This document shows, one piece after another, positions 1 through 11,875 of a DNA stretch of 64,000 nt. Position 1 is the stretch's first letter; each line of letters opens with the position of its first letter. The DNA is from Pogonophryne albipinna (lineage: Eukaryota > Chordata > Actinopteri > Perciformes > Artedidraconidae): assembly GCA_028583405.1 (NCBI GenBank), contig CM053256.1, positions 19,641,534 through 19,705,533 of the forward strand. The letters are read 5' to 3'. Made by a program: the position numbers and the translations under genes. The notes beneath the pieces were generated by a model that worked only from the letters and a program-made list of their open reading frames with translations, did no database searches and was not told where the DNA came from.

Positions 1-1140
1 TGGCAAAGTGGCCTCGTCATTGACAAACCTGTTTTTGTTGCTCTGTTGAACCATGGTTCAACAGGAGCTTCTGTAAATAGTTTGAATATTTATCATAGTA
101 ATCATTTTCAGTCTCCCACTCTGTCTCAATTTAATTTATCGTTTCTTTGCCCCACCATATATTTTGTTGTCCAAGGGCACTAATTTGGTCTGTGTTGAAG
201 ATTGTTTTACACTTTAGATTAATCAAATTGAGTTTTTTGGCTGAATTAATCTTTTTCTGTTTAACCCTAACCCTCTTTGTTCTCCTTCTCATTCATTTTA
301 CTTTGTTTTGTTCTAACACACATCACTTTTTCCATACACTGTTCTTAATACTTGTTCACACATTTGTTCGTCCCTTTTACTTTGTTCTTCCTGTTGTTCT
401 TGTTCAAACACATATCAATTGTTCATCCACTGTTGTGGTAAAATGATATTCATAGTCTTAACATGATCATGCTACCCATGCTAACATGAACACAAGCGTT
501 TCCCTCCAAAAATGTAAAACGTATCTAAGTAATAGGCTACCAAGCTTTCCGTTGTCACCCTGCCTCTCCAAATGCAAAACTGTCAATAAAAAGTATGCAA
601 TAATGCTATTACAGCTGAAAAAGTACTTGGGTGTGTGTTTTTTTAATATATATTTACCATTCAATAACGCAATCGCTGCTGTCTGTCTGTCCCATAGAAG
701 AACATGACAGCGCAGCGCAACTATACTACGGACGTGACTGCCCTGGCAGTGACAGCAACATAGCCTGCTTGTGCTACCACACTTTCCCCTCAAAATATCG
801 TTAAATAACGAAACTTGTAAATAGTGCCAATCCATACAAAGTGTAACCACATCATGTAAATATGAAAGCAATCTTTAAAAAATAACAGCGTTGGTTTAAT
901 CTATGACTATTTTGAGCATGTTTGTGCTGTTTTTGCCATAGAGAAGCATTGCCACGGAAGTGCGTTTGGAACTATCCCGGCATACATAAACCACGTGACC
1001 GGCTGGCGGTGACATCAAAGAGTGTCGTAACTCTTATCTCTCTAGGGCTCTGTACCTACCCATATTGCTCAGCTACCGTTCAAGCTTGGTGATTGGATGT
1101 TTTAGCCGCACGTTGGGATATGGTGTTTATGCGATATGAA
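1..1140. other. Non-coding stretch, no gene seen
   Basis: AT-rich DNA with T-runs and no ORF that resembles a known protein. The short ORFs on both strands have low-complexity translations and no recognisable domain. A short TAACCCTAACCCT at about 261-273 is only two telomere-like units. Confidence 0.5.
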
Positions 1141-1366
1141 ATCCGAAAACATTTAAAAAAAAAAAAAATAATAATTTATTCCGAGTGCTCTTGCTTTTCT
1201 CTTTGGAAGTCATCACATACCGGCATTGTAATACACGGTTCGGCTGCATTAAATATTACACATCTGCCGTAGTTCTCTATTTATAGAGCCCTGATTAGAA
1301 GACCTTTGGACGAACTGGAAGAACTGCCACCGAAACTGAATACGTGACGTGGATCATAAATATATC
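1141..1366 (+). repeat. Dispersed ~330 bp repeat, copy A, first half
   Basis: This segment matches the reverse complement of roughly 3358-3570 (for example the shared CTCTATTTATAGAGCCCTGA region and the following GGATCATAAATATATC). It stops abruptly at 1366, where the element starting at 1367 is inserted. It resumes at about 3848. The last eight bases (1359-1366, AATATATC) are the left target-site duplication. Confidence 0.7.
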
Positions 1367-2072
1367 CAACCCAGTCTCACAAAAAAACGTGTAATAACTA
1401 CGTTGGTCCACAACGTAGGACGTAGTATTTCTACAAAAATGCCTCTGAAATTGTAAGATCCCTACGTTTTTTTTCACCATTCATTCCAATGGCTGGCGTC
1501 TATGTCACGTGATCTTCAAATTTCTCCCTGCAGAAAAAAGAAACATGGCCGAACTTCATTTTATTCTCGGTGTAAAATGCCTATTTTAAAGTTAGTTTGG
1601 CCATTAAAAAGCGTTTTGATGTCATTTGATGCGAGAAATATGAGTTGTTATATCAGATTATGTGTGCAGTGGATGTACATGATCTTTAGTTTGCTAGTTA
1701 TTACGAAGATTACTTCAGGAAATTGTGTCGATACAATGTTTTCATTGTCACCAAGGTGGTTGCTAGGGATGCTGCTATCGATATTATTTCTGTTATGTTG
1801 TAATCTTTATTGCTACCCCCTTCCCCGTCAATGTATAGTGTTGGTCCACACAGCGCAAACGTATTAGTTTAACAAAATCGCATCTAAAATTGTGGCATAG
1901 ATACGTTATTTTCCCCTGTGCAATTCTCCATTTACTCAACAATAACACATAATTATCCTTGTGTTTATTTATTTGTTTGATTAATAAACACACATTGGAG
2001 TCCGTCAGGACCGAGGGTCGGAGCTGCTCATTTGCTTTACAGAATATTACACCCGGAAGTAAGTATTCTCTC

Positions 2073-3230
2073 CGCTTCGCTTGACAAACCCTGTGATAGT
2101 CCTCAAGCTCTGTGATTGGAGAGTGTGCCGAGCGTCGAACAGCACTTGAAATGGCATGGAACCACGGCAGACTGTCCAAAACTGGATTTGAACGGGTCCA
2201 CCCCGTCCCTCCCTCCCCCACCCCGTCCCCAGAACTACACATGCTGGCTATTGTGTTTCGCAACATGCTCTATGGCACTCCTCTACTGGGAGTTGGAGTT
2301 TTAAAAGACGTTTTCGTATCTCCCATAATAAGAAGTGGCCAGTATTAAACTGTGTACATCCCTGGAGGTTTAGGGGATAGGAAACACTCAAATGTAAAAC
2401 ATATAATTAATAAATGGGTGAAAATTGCTTGTGCCCATAATGGGCAGCATTACCCACATGCCAGCTAGGATCAGAAGAGCTTTATTTAACAGCTGGTCTT
2501 ATGTCTGTGACCCCTCCTGTTGTTAATTGATGAGCCTGAAACATGCACTTGTCAAGGTTCAGAGGCACATTTTGCAAATATGGCAGTAGCCATCGATCAT
2601 CTTAAGATAATATATACTTTATTGATCCCAAGTTGGAACATTTGCGTTACATCAGCATGTGTAACAGTTGTAAATATGCAGAGGTGTTTATTTGTAAATC
2701 ATTTAGTATAATCACACAAATTCTGTGTTTTATATTTAATAATTCTGTGTTCTTTATTTATTGATTGTTCAATACCTGACAAGGCCGGAGATGAAAAACT
2801 TTGGTCGCAGGTTCCTCAACAGTGCATTACAAGACATCGATCAATATGTGTGTATACCTCCACCATTAAACTGTCATATTCTGCACATTTCTTATACTAT
2901 CTACATACATCTTATATAAGAGAATAATACATATGTATAATATCAGTTAAAATAAGTGCTTCAACATAGTTAACATTGCTGGAGGTATACACAAAGTTTT
3001 TCATTCATTGCATAACTACACCGTTTGTGTATATGATATGTCAATAAACCTTAGAAAATCTTGAAATCTTGAAAGGGATGTGCAAAATAGTCATTATATA
3101 CAGTCTTTAATTAACTATTAGTAGAGAATAACGAGTAATGAATATACTTTATAGGGATCCTATTAATATCTAATAATAAAAATAATGAAATTCAATAACA
3201 TGGTTTAACCACTAGGTGCCCCTTTATATC
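2073..3230. repeat. Left arm of a ~1.15 kb long-range inverted repeat
   Basis: The first ~565 bases (2073-2637) are clearly the reverse complement of 9143-9726. Matching landmarks are CCTCAAGCTCTGTGATTGG, the GACGTTTT stretch, the CCTCCTGTTGTTAATTGAT stretch and TTATTGATCCCAAGTTGG. The inner end (3180-3225, around the CCTAGTGGTTAA motif) matches 8575-8610. The middle portion is too diverged for me to align by eye. Confidence 0.6.
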
Positions 3231-3570
3231 AGCTGTGCACCTTTATGGTGTAAATACAGCCTATCTACCAATTGAATCAAATATAAAAGTCAGCCGAATT
3301 AGTGTTGATACTGCAAGGAGACGTATTGTGTGAAAATAAATGTAAGATGTTGTTTAATGGCTGATATATTTATGATCCATGTCACGTTTTCAGTGTTGGC
3401 GACAGTTCCTCATGTTTGTCTAGAAGTCTTCTCATCAGGGCTCTATAAATAGAGAACTACGGCAGATATGTAATATTTAATGCAGCCGAACCGTGTATTA
3501 CAATGCCGTTATGTGATGACCTCCAAAGAGAAAAGCAAGCACACTCGGAATAAAGTGTTTTCGGTCTGTT
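3225..3570 (-). repeat. Dispersed ~330 bp repeat, copy B, uninterrupted
   Basis: Reverse complement of copy A (1141-1366 joined to about 3848-3985). Here the sequence runs from ATAAATATATC straight on to the ACAACATCTT region without the 2.5 kb element, so it acts as an internal empty-site control. Shared landmarks include CTGTGCACC, AATTCGGCTGAC and GGAGACGTATTGTGTG. Confidence 0.7.
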
Positions 3571-3847
3571 TCCAGTATTTGTTTATGACGATGTGATGTT
3601 AGATGTGAGACTGGAATTGCACAGGGGAAAATAACGTATCTATGCCACAATTTTAGATGCGGATTTTATTAAACTAATACGTTTGCGCTGTGGACCAACA
3701 CTATACATTGACGGGGAAGGGGGTAGCAATAAAGATTACACCATTAAACAGTTACACAACAGGCGTTTTTGTAGGAATACTACGTCCTACGTTGTGGACC
3801 AACGTAGTTATTACACACGTTTTTTTATGAGACTGGGTTAATATATC

Positions 3848-3985
3848 ACAACATCTTCCATTTATTTTCACACAATACGTCTCCTTGCAGTATCAACACT
3901 AATTCGGCTGACTTTTATAATTCATCCAATTGGTAGATAGGCTGTATTTACACCATAACGGTGCACAGCTGATAGAAAGGGACTT
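3848..3985 (+). repeat. Dispersed ~330 bp repeat, copy A, second half
   Basis: Continues copy A on the far side of the inserted element. It matches the reverse complement of 3225-3345, including CACACAATACGTCTCCTTGC and TGGTAGATAGGCTGTATTTA. Confidence 0.65.
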
Positions 3986-4166
3986 GTAGTTTTTAAAGAT
4001 ATTACTGATTTTCTTTGAATTAAACAAAGTGAATACTGAGTTGAGAGAATAGTCAGGGGTTTTGGGTGATGGGAGACACATCTATGGAATCAGAATTTCG
4101 ATAGCTTACCATTAAATTACGGATATACCTTTCTGTCTGTGATGTTTTACAAATCAGATATATTAC

Positions 4167-4167
<1 letters not shown>

Positions 4168-4204
<37 letters not shown>
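4168..4204. repeat. (TA)n microsatellite
   Basis: About 18 uninterrupted TA units. Confidence 0.95.
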
Positions 4205-4208
<4 letters not shown>

Positions 4209-4557
4209 CATTATCAGCTATAATATTTCACCCTTTTATTAATTTAGTTCTATAGAACTACAATATGTGAAATATTATACTGTAGCAATATCTTGTACAA
4301 TTATGTGAAAACTTGAATAAAACTACACATCTTCAGATGTTATACACACATAAGTGTCCTACACTAATAATACAAAGTTATTATGGCATTGTATGCTGTG
4401 TGTTATTTGTAACATCTTCAGAAACTACCTTTCCAACTCCTCATGCAGTTGGCTGTTACAGGTCTAGTTCATGGTACAATGCATAAGCTCAAATCGAGAG
4501 ACTGAAACTGTATTGTTCTTTACCGTTCTGTTTTAATTTCACAATAAAGTTAATAGT

Positions 4558-4640
4558 AAGGCAAGGCAAGGCAAGGCAAGTTTATTTATATAGCACTTTT
4601 CAACACAAGGCAATTCAAAGTGCTTTACAAAAAATGAAAG
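4558..4640. repeat. GGCAA microsatellite plus retroposon-like tail
   Basis: Four to five AAGGC units are followed by a segment with TTTATTTATATAGCAC and CAAAGTGCTTTAC, a very common teleost dispersed repeat (LINE/SINE tail type). The assignment to a named family is from general knowledge and is uncertain. Confidence 0.5.
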
Positions 4641-5975
4641 ACATTATTATAGTAATATTATGTTTGATATTATAGAGTGGTGAAGTCCCTCCCCTTCCGG
4701 TGGACCTCCATGGGACCTTATTTCAGAAAAAGTATGTATTGAAGTCAATGGAGAGAGAAAGATTATAGTTCGATCCCGTTTGAATTGTGCCGCGAATTAC
4801 ACATATGATGTTTGTCAATTTAAAGGTGACCTATCATGCAAAATGCACTTTTGTACGTCTTTTATACATGAATATGTGTCCCCGGTGTTCCAGGGAACTC
4901 ACCAAGTGTCAGAAAACACACCCCTCTCTCCTTTCCTCCATACCCAAATCTCTAAAAACGGGGCTGCAACGGATCTGATACAGTCTGATCCAGATTTTAA
5001 TTATTTTCTACGTCACAGAAGTGGTGCTCCGCTTAGTGGTCAATTCTCCACCTATCAGGGGAATGTGGGGTTGGGCCACCGCCGGCCATTGCCGCTCGAA
5101 AGCGCTGGAGACGCTGTAGTACATATGCCAGGCATGTAAGTGGCGCTGTAGTCTGCCACAAAAGCAGCGAAGAAGAATTCCCGCACATGGTTGCCATGGT
5201 TGCCCTTCTGTTTATTCTCCGTTGTGGCTCTTTTTCTCCCTCCCAGAGGCAAGCGTTTGCTCCTGTAATTCAATGCAATCCCTCCCCGTCGAGGCAAGCA
5301 CTGTAATTCTCTCCGGTTAGTCCACCAGCAGATGACAAACACCCACCTCTCCGCTTCTTCCAAGGAACGAGGGGACCGTGCGGCAGAGTTTCAGTTCGAT
5401 TTTTTTCTGCCGGTCAAGATGTCCGTTAAAGTTTAAATCTTTTGAGCTTTAAAACAAATGAATAATGACTCTATATAATCATATAAGCAGTGGCGGCCGG
5501 CCCATAGGGGCGCCGCCCCACCTCTTCCCACATACAAAAAATACAAACAATTAAAAAATTAAATAAAAAAAAAAAATTAAAAAAAATATATTTAAAAAAA
5601 TATATATTTTATATTTTTATTTTTAATAAACAAGGTAAATATCATACAATTGGTATCAGTAAAATGTATAATCTACAATAAAATCTCGTTTAAAATTGTG
5701 TTACGATGTCTAAAGTTACTGATAAGTCACATGTTTCCTGCCTGGCCTTGCCCGTGGCATTAGTTTATCATTACCGGGCGCCGTGCAAGGAGCCTCCGAG
5801 CCAAACAGCAGCAACCAGCACGTTGCAAAAGTCTCAATAGTAAACTGTGCCGCCGAAACATAATTTCAGCCAATCAGCGCCGTCAAATATTTTGGTCACG
5901 AGGGCGCCCACGTTGGCGCCCACGTTGCTTACGTGCGTTGACGTGAGTTGTTTTTTAGACTCGTGAGTGACCAAG

Positions 5976-6377
5976 ATGATGAGAATGGCTTCGTGTGCAG
6001 GTGGAGTCGCCGGACCTTGGTCCAAGCCCAATTCCGTTCAAGAGCTAATCTCCAATCCTTTCGAAAGGAGAAGTTTGGGAGATAAACTGTTGCTTAATGA
6101 CCTTTGACCGGACCAACCCGATTTGTATATATCGCAGCAAGCTCGTGAAAAAGACAAAACGTATCAACGAGGCTTCTCACGTAGCTGGTACACCAGAAAG
6201 GCATGGCTAGCTGGATGCAAACAGGTAAATGCTGTCTTTTGTTTTCCATGCTTGCTCTTCAAACAGCCGGGGACAGATACGACCTGTTCAGAAACTAGAC
6301 AAAAGTTAAACAAGTACAAACCACAGACTGTCTGTGTCATGGAGAATACAGTCGCTGGTTTATTTATGTCTGTATAG
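5976..6377 (+). pseudogene. hAT transposase amino-terminal fragment (TTF/ZMYM-type zinc finger)
   Basis: The reading frame starts with closely spaced ATG codons at 5976, 5979 and 5985. It runs for 43 codons to an in-frame TGA at 6105-6107, then continues in the same frame to 6377. The second part contains the motifs FSRSWY and the cysteine-rich FCFPCLLF. These are typical of the TTF-type zinc finger found near the start of hAT transposases and ZMYM1-like host proteins derived from them. In this family the finger is followed by an RNase-H-like catalytic domain and a hAT dimerisation domain; neither is present here. The in-frame stop and missing core make it a dead fragment. It lies wholly within the hAT element with CATATAAG duplications, which agrees with the assignment. 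Family identity is by motif recognition, not a database search. Confidence 0.65.
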
Positions 6378-7069
6378 GCCGTTGTTGTGAGTGTGGACGG
6401 TCGGAGCATATATAACGTTAGCTTAGCAAAGCTCCATTTAGAAAACATGCATTTTAAAAGGGTTTTTCGCCTGCCGTCTGTCTGCAGACTTGTCAAAGCA
6501 TTAATTCATGGTTTTTACTAACCGGTATCAGTATGTTGTTAATTCGCCATCATTTTGAAATGTGTATTACAATTAAATCACGGTAAAATATGTTCATCTT
6601 GTTGTAGTTGTAGCCCCCTTGCCAGCGATTCTCTCTCTAGTTTAGCATACTCAGCCCGACTCAGCCTGGTTGTTCCTGGCCCTAGAACCACGATTTTATG
6701 GGGCCAGAAAAACTGTGAATTAGGACCCGCTAGGCCAAGTGGAAACGCAACCAAAAACGGGCCCCGCACGGCTCAGCACTGTCTGTGTCATGGCAAATAC
6801 AGTCGCTGGTTTATTTATGTCTGTAGGCCGTTGTTATGAGTGTGGAGTGAGCATATACAACGTTAGCTTAGCCTGGTCGACCCAATCTCCATTCAGAAAA
6901 CAAGCATTCTAAAAGGTTTTTCGCCTGCCGTCTGTCTGCAGACTTGTCAAAGCATTAATTCATGGTTTTTACTAACCGGTATCAGTATGTTGTTACGTCG
7001 GCATCATTTAGAAACGTGTATTACAATTTAATCACGGTAAAATATGTTCATTTTGTTGTAGTTGTAGCT
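6328..7069. repeat. Internal direct duplication in the hAT element
   Basis: Bases ~6328-6616 and ~6779-7069 are two direct copies about 450 bp apart. Landmarks in both are TTTTTCGCCTGCCGTCTGTC and CTAACCGGTATCAGTATG. They differ by small indels and substitutions. Confidence 0.8.
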
Positions 7070-8574
7070 CCCGAGCGCGTCTTGTTTGAATGATGCGAGT
7101 AAACACAGCTGGCAGCCGCGGTGAAACTCGAGCGACTTGAGCGATGCGATAGGAGCGTTTAGAGCAAAGCAAATATTCGCATCGCCTCCGGTCTGAACGC
7201 AGCATTAAAGCGAGCTCCGCGCTGCACTGGAAACGCGCCATTACATCACCAGAAGTCCTAATTTAAGTGGTCATTTCTCCCCAAAAAAAATGTTTTACTC
7301 ACTATATCAACAGCCCCACCAAAAATATTTTCCACCAGCAGCCACTGCATATAAGAATAAAACACGGAGGACGGAGATCTCTTTTTCTCCCCTTCTTCTC
7401 CCCTCTGCAGCCTAGCAGCTGATCTCAAAGCATGCTCCCCTCTCCTGCAGGGGGGCGTGGTCAGCTGCAGCTCACAGAATCAGCCCCCTGCAAAAACAGG
7501 GCTGGAAAGAGCAGAGCGAAATGAGGCATGGCTAAAATGCAGGATCTGTTTGGTATTTTGAAAAAAAAACTATATTTATATACTTTATATAGGTATGGCC
7601 CTAAAAATATATTGTTCAAATATAGCATGATAGGTCACCTTTAAAAGATAATTTTGCCAGTCAAAAAAAAAAATGTGTCGTAAAACTGTGAAGTAACACG
7701 TTTTTTTGTGTGAAACGCTGAATGAACTACATCTCTGCTCTCCCACAACAACACACGTCACCAAGATGGCCGTCACTACTGTCTTGCTAAAGACATTTAG
7801 ATTGACTACCCATCACCACAATAAAACACGTCCAGAAGAATGTCATGCAAAGCTGCCTGCCTGCCTGCCTTCCTTTGATTCTCTCTGAACTGCCTGATCT
7901 TTTTAATGTTTAATGTCAACCATCTGTGCAGATAGCATGAAGTACAAAAGATCGCCGATGCTAATGTAGCGTTAGAATTTCTCCCCCCTGGCTTAAATGG
8001 TGTATTATAGAATGATCACACCGGTGTGACAGTACTCTTCAAAGGGATCACGAAATATGACTTACTGTTTAATATTTTGGGTTACTTAATGTTACTTCAT
8101 GTTAAGGCTAATAAAAATGACAAGGCTAAGGCTGTAATGCTAACTAACGTGCTTGCTACTAGCTAGGTAGCTAACTTGATCTAGCCACTCCTGGTCCTTT
8201 CATCAGATGGGAAGCGAAAAAACTAGCAAGACCCATTGCTGGTATGATAAAAACCTGGTACTAAGCACACATCTTGTTAAAGTTATCTTATCTTAGCTAT
8301 CTCTTATATTTAGCGGAGGAAAACAATTGTGACATCAGTTATGACATCACTTACGTGACTCTGGGATTTGTAGTCTTTCTAGTTGCGTATTTTTCATAGT
8401 CTTATATTGCAACAGTTTTACGACAAATTGTGACTTTTTGACATGGAAATTATTTTTTAAGATTGACAAACATCATATGTGTAATTCGTGGCACAATTCA
8501 AACGGGATCGAAAGATACGTTTTCTCTCTCCATTGACTTCAATAGCCTACATCATTTTTCCGAAATAACCCGCA

Positions 8575-9726
8575 CTGCCTAGTGGTTAAAGCACGTTATT
8601 GAATTTTGTTGTTGAATGTTATATTTCATGAAAACATTTACATATTAAGAGTAGCCTACATACAAAATAGGAGGAAAGTAGAAGGTCAATGATAGAAATA
8701 TAGAATAGAAAATATAAAGAAGATACTGTAGTGATCTCTACAATAAAACAGTTTAGTGCAGGACATCCAAAGATATTAATAAGAGGATGTGCAAAACAGA
8801 CAAACTAATAAGGCTTTATTCAAACATTAAAGAATACTTTAAGTTAAGGTCTTCTTTTGAATAAGAAAAACACTTTGGGGGTATCAACAGATACATATTA
8901 AGTCTGACAAAGTACTTAACGTCTAATATATTTCATAGTTTATTTTGACACTTGACAATCACCTTCCCTACATTTTACTCAGGTGTAACTAAAGTCTGAT
9001 TTAAGGGTTGTATATATTTCACATCATTAATCAGAATCTGCAAAGTAACTAAAATAAATATAGTGGAGTAAAAATACCAGGTTAACCTCTGAATTGTAGT
9101 GGAGTAGAACAAAGTAGTACATGCTGCTGTAACAAAAACATTTCCCAACTTGGGATCAATAAAGTATATCTTATCTTATCTTAAGATGATCGCTGGCTAC
9201 TGCCATATTTGCTAAATTAGCCTCTGAACCTTGAAAAGTGCATGTTTCAGGCTTATCAATTAACAACAGGAGGGGTCACAGACATAAGACCAGTTGTTAA
9301 ATAAAGCTCTTCTGACCTTAGCTGTCATGTGTGTATATTAATGCTGCCCATTATGGACACAAGCAATTTTCACCCATTTATTAATTATGTGTTTTAAATG
9401 TGATAACACCACTGTGTTTCGTATCCCCTAAACCTCCAGGGGTGTAAACAGTTTAATACTGGCAACTTCTAATTGTGGGAAATATGAAAACGTCTTTTAA
9501 AACCAGTAGAGACGTGCCATAGAACATGTTGCGAAACACAATAGCCAGCATGTGTAGTTCTGGGGGGTGGGGCTGTAAACGTTCAAGTCCAGTTTTGGAT
9601 AGTCTACCGTGGTTACATTCCATTTCAAAGAGCTGTTTGACGCTCTGCGTAACCTTGTCGCACTGCCACACCAACATCCAATCACAGAGCTTGAGGACTA
9701 ATCACGACGTTTGTAAAGCAAAGCGG
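8575..9726. repeat. Right arm of the ~1.15 kb long-range inverted repeat
   Basis: Inverted partner of 2073-3230, with clear matches at 9143-9726 and 8575-8610. The arm lengths are nearly equal. Beyond the outer end (about 9727-9945) there is sequence absent from the left side, after which a related GAATACTTCCGG segment resumes near 9952. Confidence 0.6.
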
Positions 9727-10610
9727 ATGTTGTAGTCCCAAACGATAGCTGAGGATTCTGGGTAGTGTAGTGTCTTCGGAAACTCTGTAGTGTTTAAACT
9801 CCGAAAAACTATTTGTTTCTCCGAATCGAAGATTAAAAACACAAAAGCATTGTACACAATTTAAACCAATCAATGTTTTGTAATTAACAAGGATAAACTG
9901 ATGTTTTTTAGTGGATGAGCAATGCAGATGTGTAATCATTTGACAGTGAGGGGAATACTTCCGGTTTTATTATGTAAAACTTCGAGACCGGAAATACTGT
10001 TTTCACCCCGTGAGGGTTGACGCCAACTTGACATGGACGCTGCGGAAAGATGTAGTATACACGTTCTCCTGGCGAGACCTCAAATCATCTTCATAATATC
10101 TATCAAACTATAGATCATACACATCCACTGGACGTAGAAGGTGCTGCTCACACGGGAACGTTTGCGTTTATGCACAGTATGCGTTTTCAAAAAAGTCTTC
10201 CGTTCACACGCATTCGATTCATTTAACGTGTCCGTTCACACGACACCGCTGAAAACGCTAGAAACGCTGTAGTACATATGCCAGGCCTGTAAGTGGCGCT
10301 GCTGCCGCCACAAAATACACCAAAAGCAGCGAAGAAGACCCCGGAGCATGGTTGCCATGGTTGCCCTTCTGTTTATTATCAGCGGTGGACGGCGTGTGCT
10401 CCTGCTGTAAAGATGAAAATCACCCACCTCTCCGCCTCTTCCAAGGGACGAGGGAACCGTGCGGCAGAGTTTCCGTTAACATTTTCTTCGCCGGTCAACA
10501 TGTCCGTTAAAGTTTAAATCTTCCGTACAAAATTAGAAAAGTGCCGGTCAGAGGTCTTCTTTGTTATTTATTGAGCTTTATAACAAATTGATAACGACTC
10601 TATATAATAA

Positions 10611-11519
10611 TGTGAAGCTGACAAGTGAGCGGCCCGACCAAGTAAGGAGACAGAGGCAGAACGTCTTGATACAACCCGGTGTGGGTATTTATTCATCTTT
10701 GGTACATGGTTGACCACATCAAATCCCCCAATGACTGTCTCCCACACTATTCTCTCCCAAATGAGCCCAACATGCCACCCTTTATAGCCCCACCCATTGG
10801 ACCGTACCATCCAAAAGGGGTGGCATGTGCAGAGATGGTCCACTCAGATAAGGACCGTAGTTATTCACAATAAACATTTAGTGGAAAATGACAAACATCC
10901 TTTACTTACATTATATTTAATTACTGTATGAAAAGAAAACCCGTTATAAACTAACAAGCCAAATGTACATGATAACAAATCACCCCTGCCTCCAACCTGC
11001 TCCTTTAACCCCATCCGGAACGATAAAAAGGATCCGCTGTTTCCCCGGGGACCCTTTACGATGACGGACCTTGGGACCGGAGACGGGAGAGCAGGCGGAG
11101 GTGAGTGTTATGATGTTGACTGTTATAGGAGTAACTTGTACCATTAATGCACCTTATATCATGACCTTTACACACTAAACATATCCTTTGCACATAATCT
11201 CAACCGCTGTCAATCTACACAAACCAACACTTTTGGCGCTCTCGCTTTAACTCCCCTTTCTTTCCAGGTGGAGCCGAGAGCCCGACCAGCGTCTGCCAGA
11301 CGACATCACAATTGAATACGGTTGAATCATTTAATACACACTATATCAATAAATAGTATAAAATGTGCAAATAGGCAATGTTTACCTGTCCTGTGCAAAT
11401 CCTGCTAATAAAGCTGTTCACTAAAATGCTGAGTGACATTTGTCCTGTGCAAACCCACATGTGCAAGATTACCCGGCCCGAAGCCGTCAGTCCATCGTGA
11501 CGAAGTTACCTTCGTCACA
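10611..11519 (-). repeat. 3' LTR of the Gmr1-like element
   Basis: 909 bp, matching 16035-16907. It contains a ~45 bp stretch near 11449-11493 that is missing from the other LTR. On the coding (minus) strand an AATAAA signal lies about 75 bp before the LTR end, near 10690. It is flanked on the left by the target duplication AATAA. Confidence 0.93.
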
Positions 11520-11539
11520 TTTCCTTCCCCCTCTCCCCA
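11520..11539 (-). other. Polypurine tract (plus-strand primer site)
   Basis: Directly upstream of the 3' LTR, the minus strand reads as an almost pure purine run, GGGGAGAGGGGGAAGGAAA. This is where second-strand synthesis would be primed in an LTR retrotransposon. Confidence 0.85.
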
Positions 11540-11553
11540 GGAAGCACTGTGTC

Positions 11554-11875
11554 CTAACCGTTTTGGCTTCGGGACAACCAGTCAGCTACCAGGTTTGACT
11601 TCCCCGGCCGGTACCTGACCGTAAAGTTATACGGCTGCAAGGCAAGGTACCACCCCGCGATACGCATGTTTGCGTCCTTCATCTTGTGAAGCCATTGAAG
11701 TGCATGATGGTCTGTCTCCAGTATGAACTGCCGTCCGAGAAGGTAGTACCTCAGGGAGTCTATGGCCCACTTCATCGCCAGGCACTCCTTTTCAATGGTC
11801 GAGTACCTTGTCTCCCTGTCCAACAGCTTCCGACTGAGGAAAACCACCGGTTTCAGCATCCCCATCCACTTCCTG
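11554..11875 (-). pseudogene. RNase H domain of the Gmr1-like element
   Basis: The minus-strand frame encodes the RNase H part of a Ty3/Gypsy polyprotein, which degrades the RNA strand during reverse transcription. It includes SRKLLDRETRYSTIEKE, the ETDHHAL segment and the terminal RYRPGKSNLVADWLSR. These match the connection/RNase H signature motifs typical of gypsy elements. It lies in a different frame from the preceding RT segment (ORF 12550-11792). The frame break falls within the overlap near 11845-11875, just after the RNase H start motif (TDASGVGLGAVLLQ in the RT frame). The ORF ends 34 bp before the 3' LTR, as expected for the last domain. Part of a broken pol gene. Confidence 0.85.

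Larger units (their letters stand above)
1367..3839. mobile_element. 2.5 kb non-autonomous DNA element with CAACCCAGTCTCAC ends
   Basis: The left end CAACCCAGTCTCAC and the right end GAGACTGGGTT are inverted repeats. The inverted match extends through the motif CTACGTTGGTCCACAACG at about 1400-1425 and 3790-3815, and again between 1795-1925 and 3613-3740. The direct repeat AATATATC at 1359-1366 and 3840-3847 is an 8-bp target duplication. No transposase is encoded; ORFs in it are short and unrecognised. The left arm has about 355 extra bases (1440-1795) relative to the right arm. The superfamily is not assigned: 7-8 bp duplications fit hAT-like or other families. Confidence 0.7.
5488..7347 (+). 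mobile_element. hAT DNA transposon, decayed, with 8-bp target duplication
   Basis: Terminal inverted repeats CAGTGGCGGC and GCAGCCACTG are flanked by a perfect 8-bp direct repeat CATATAAG (5480-5487 and 7348-7355), diagnostic of hAT transposition. The 1.86 kb element contains a remnant of the amino-terminal zinc-finger region of a hAT transposase at 5976-6377, but no catalytic core, so it is defective or non-autonomous. It also carries an internal ~290 bp direct duplication. Confidence 0.85.
4824..7640. mobile_element. TTAA-flanked DNA element (piggyBac/Kolobok type), nested
   Basis: The ends AGGTGACCTATCATGC and GCATGATAGGTCACCT are perfect inverted repeats flanked on both sides by TTAA (4820-4823 and 7641-7644). 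TTAA duplications are characteristic of piggyBac and Kolobok transposons. No transposase of either type is encoded. Its interior includes a segment (about 5095-5190) shared with the Harbinger-like MITEs at 10.2 kb and 42.6 kb and a whole hAT element at 5488-7347. Confidence 0.7.
4712..8571. mobile_element. 3.9 kb element with ~110 bp terminal inverted repeats
   Basis: The left end at 4712-4818 (GGGACCTTATTTC, then GAAGTCAATGGAGAGAG, then ACATATGATGTTTGTCAAT) is the reverse complement of 8463-8571 with a few differences. No clear target duplication is seen. Part of its interior is later insertions, notably 4824-7640. Between 7645 and 8462 I see no coding sequence. Confidence 0.65.

Noticed and set aside
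261..273. Interstitial telomere repeat (TAACCC), also GGGTTA near 25507 and CCTAAC near 38410
   Set aside because: Only two to three units at each place; too short to mean more than chance.
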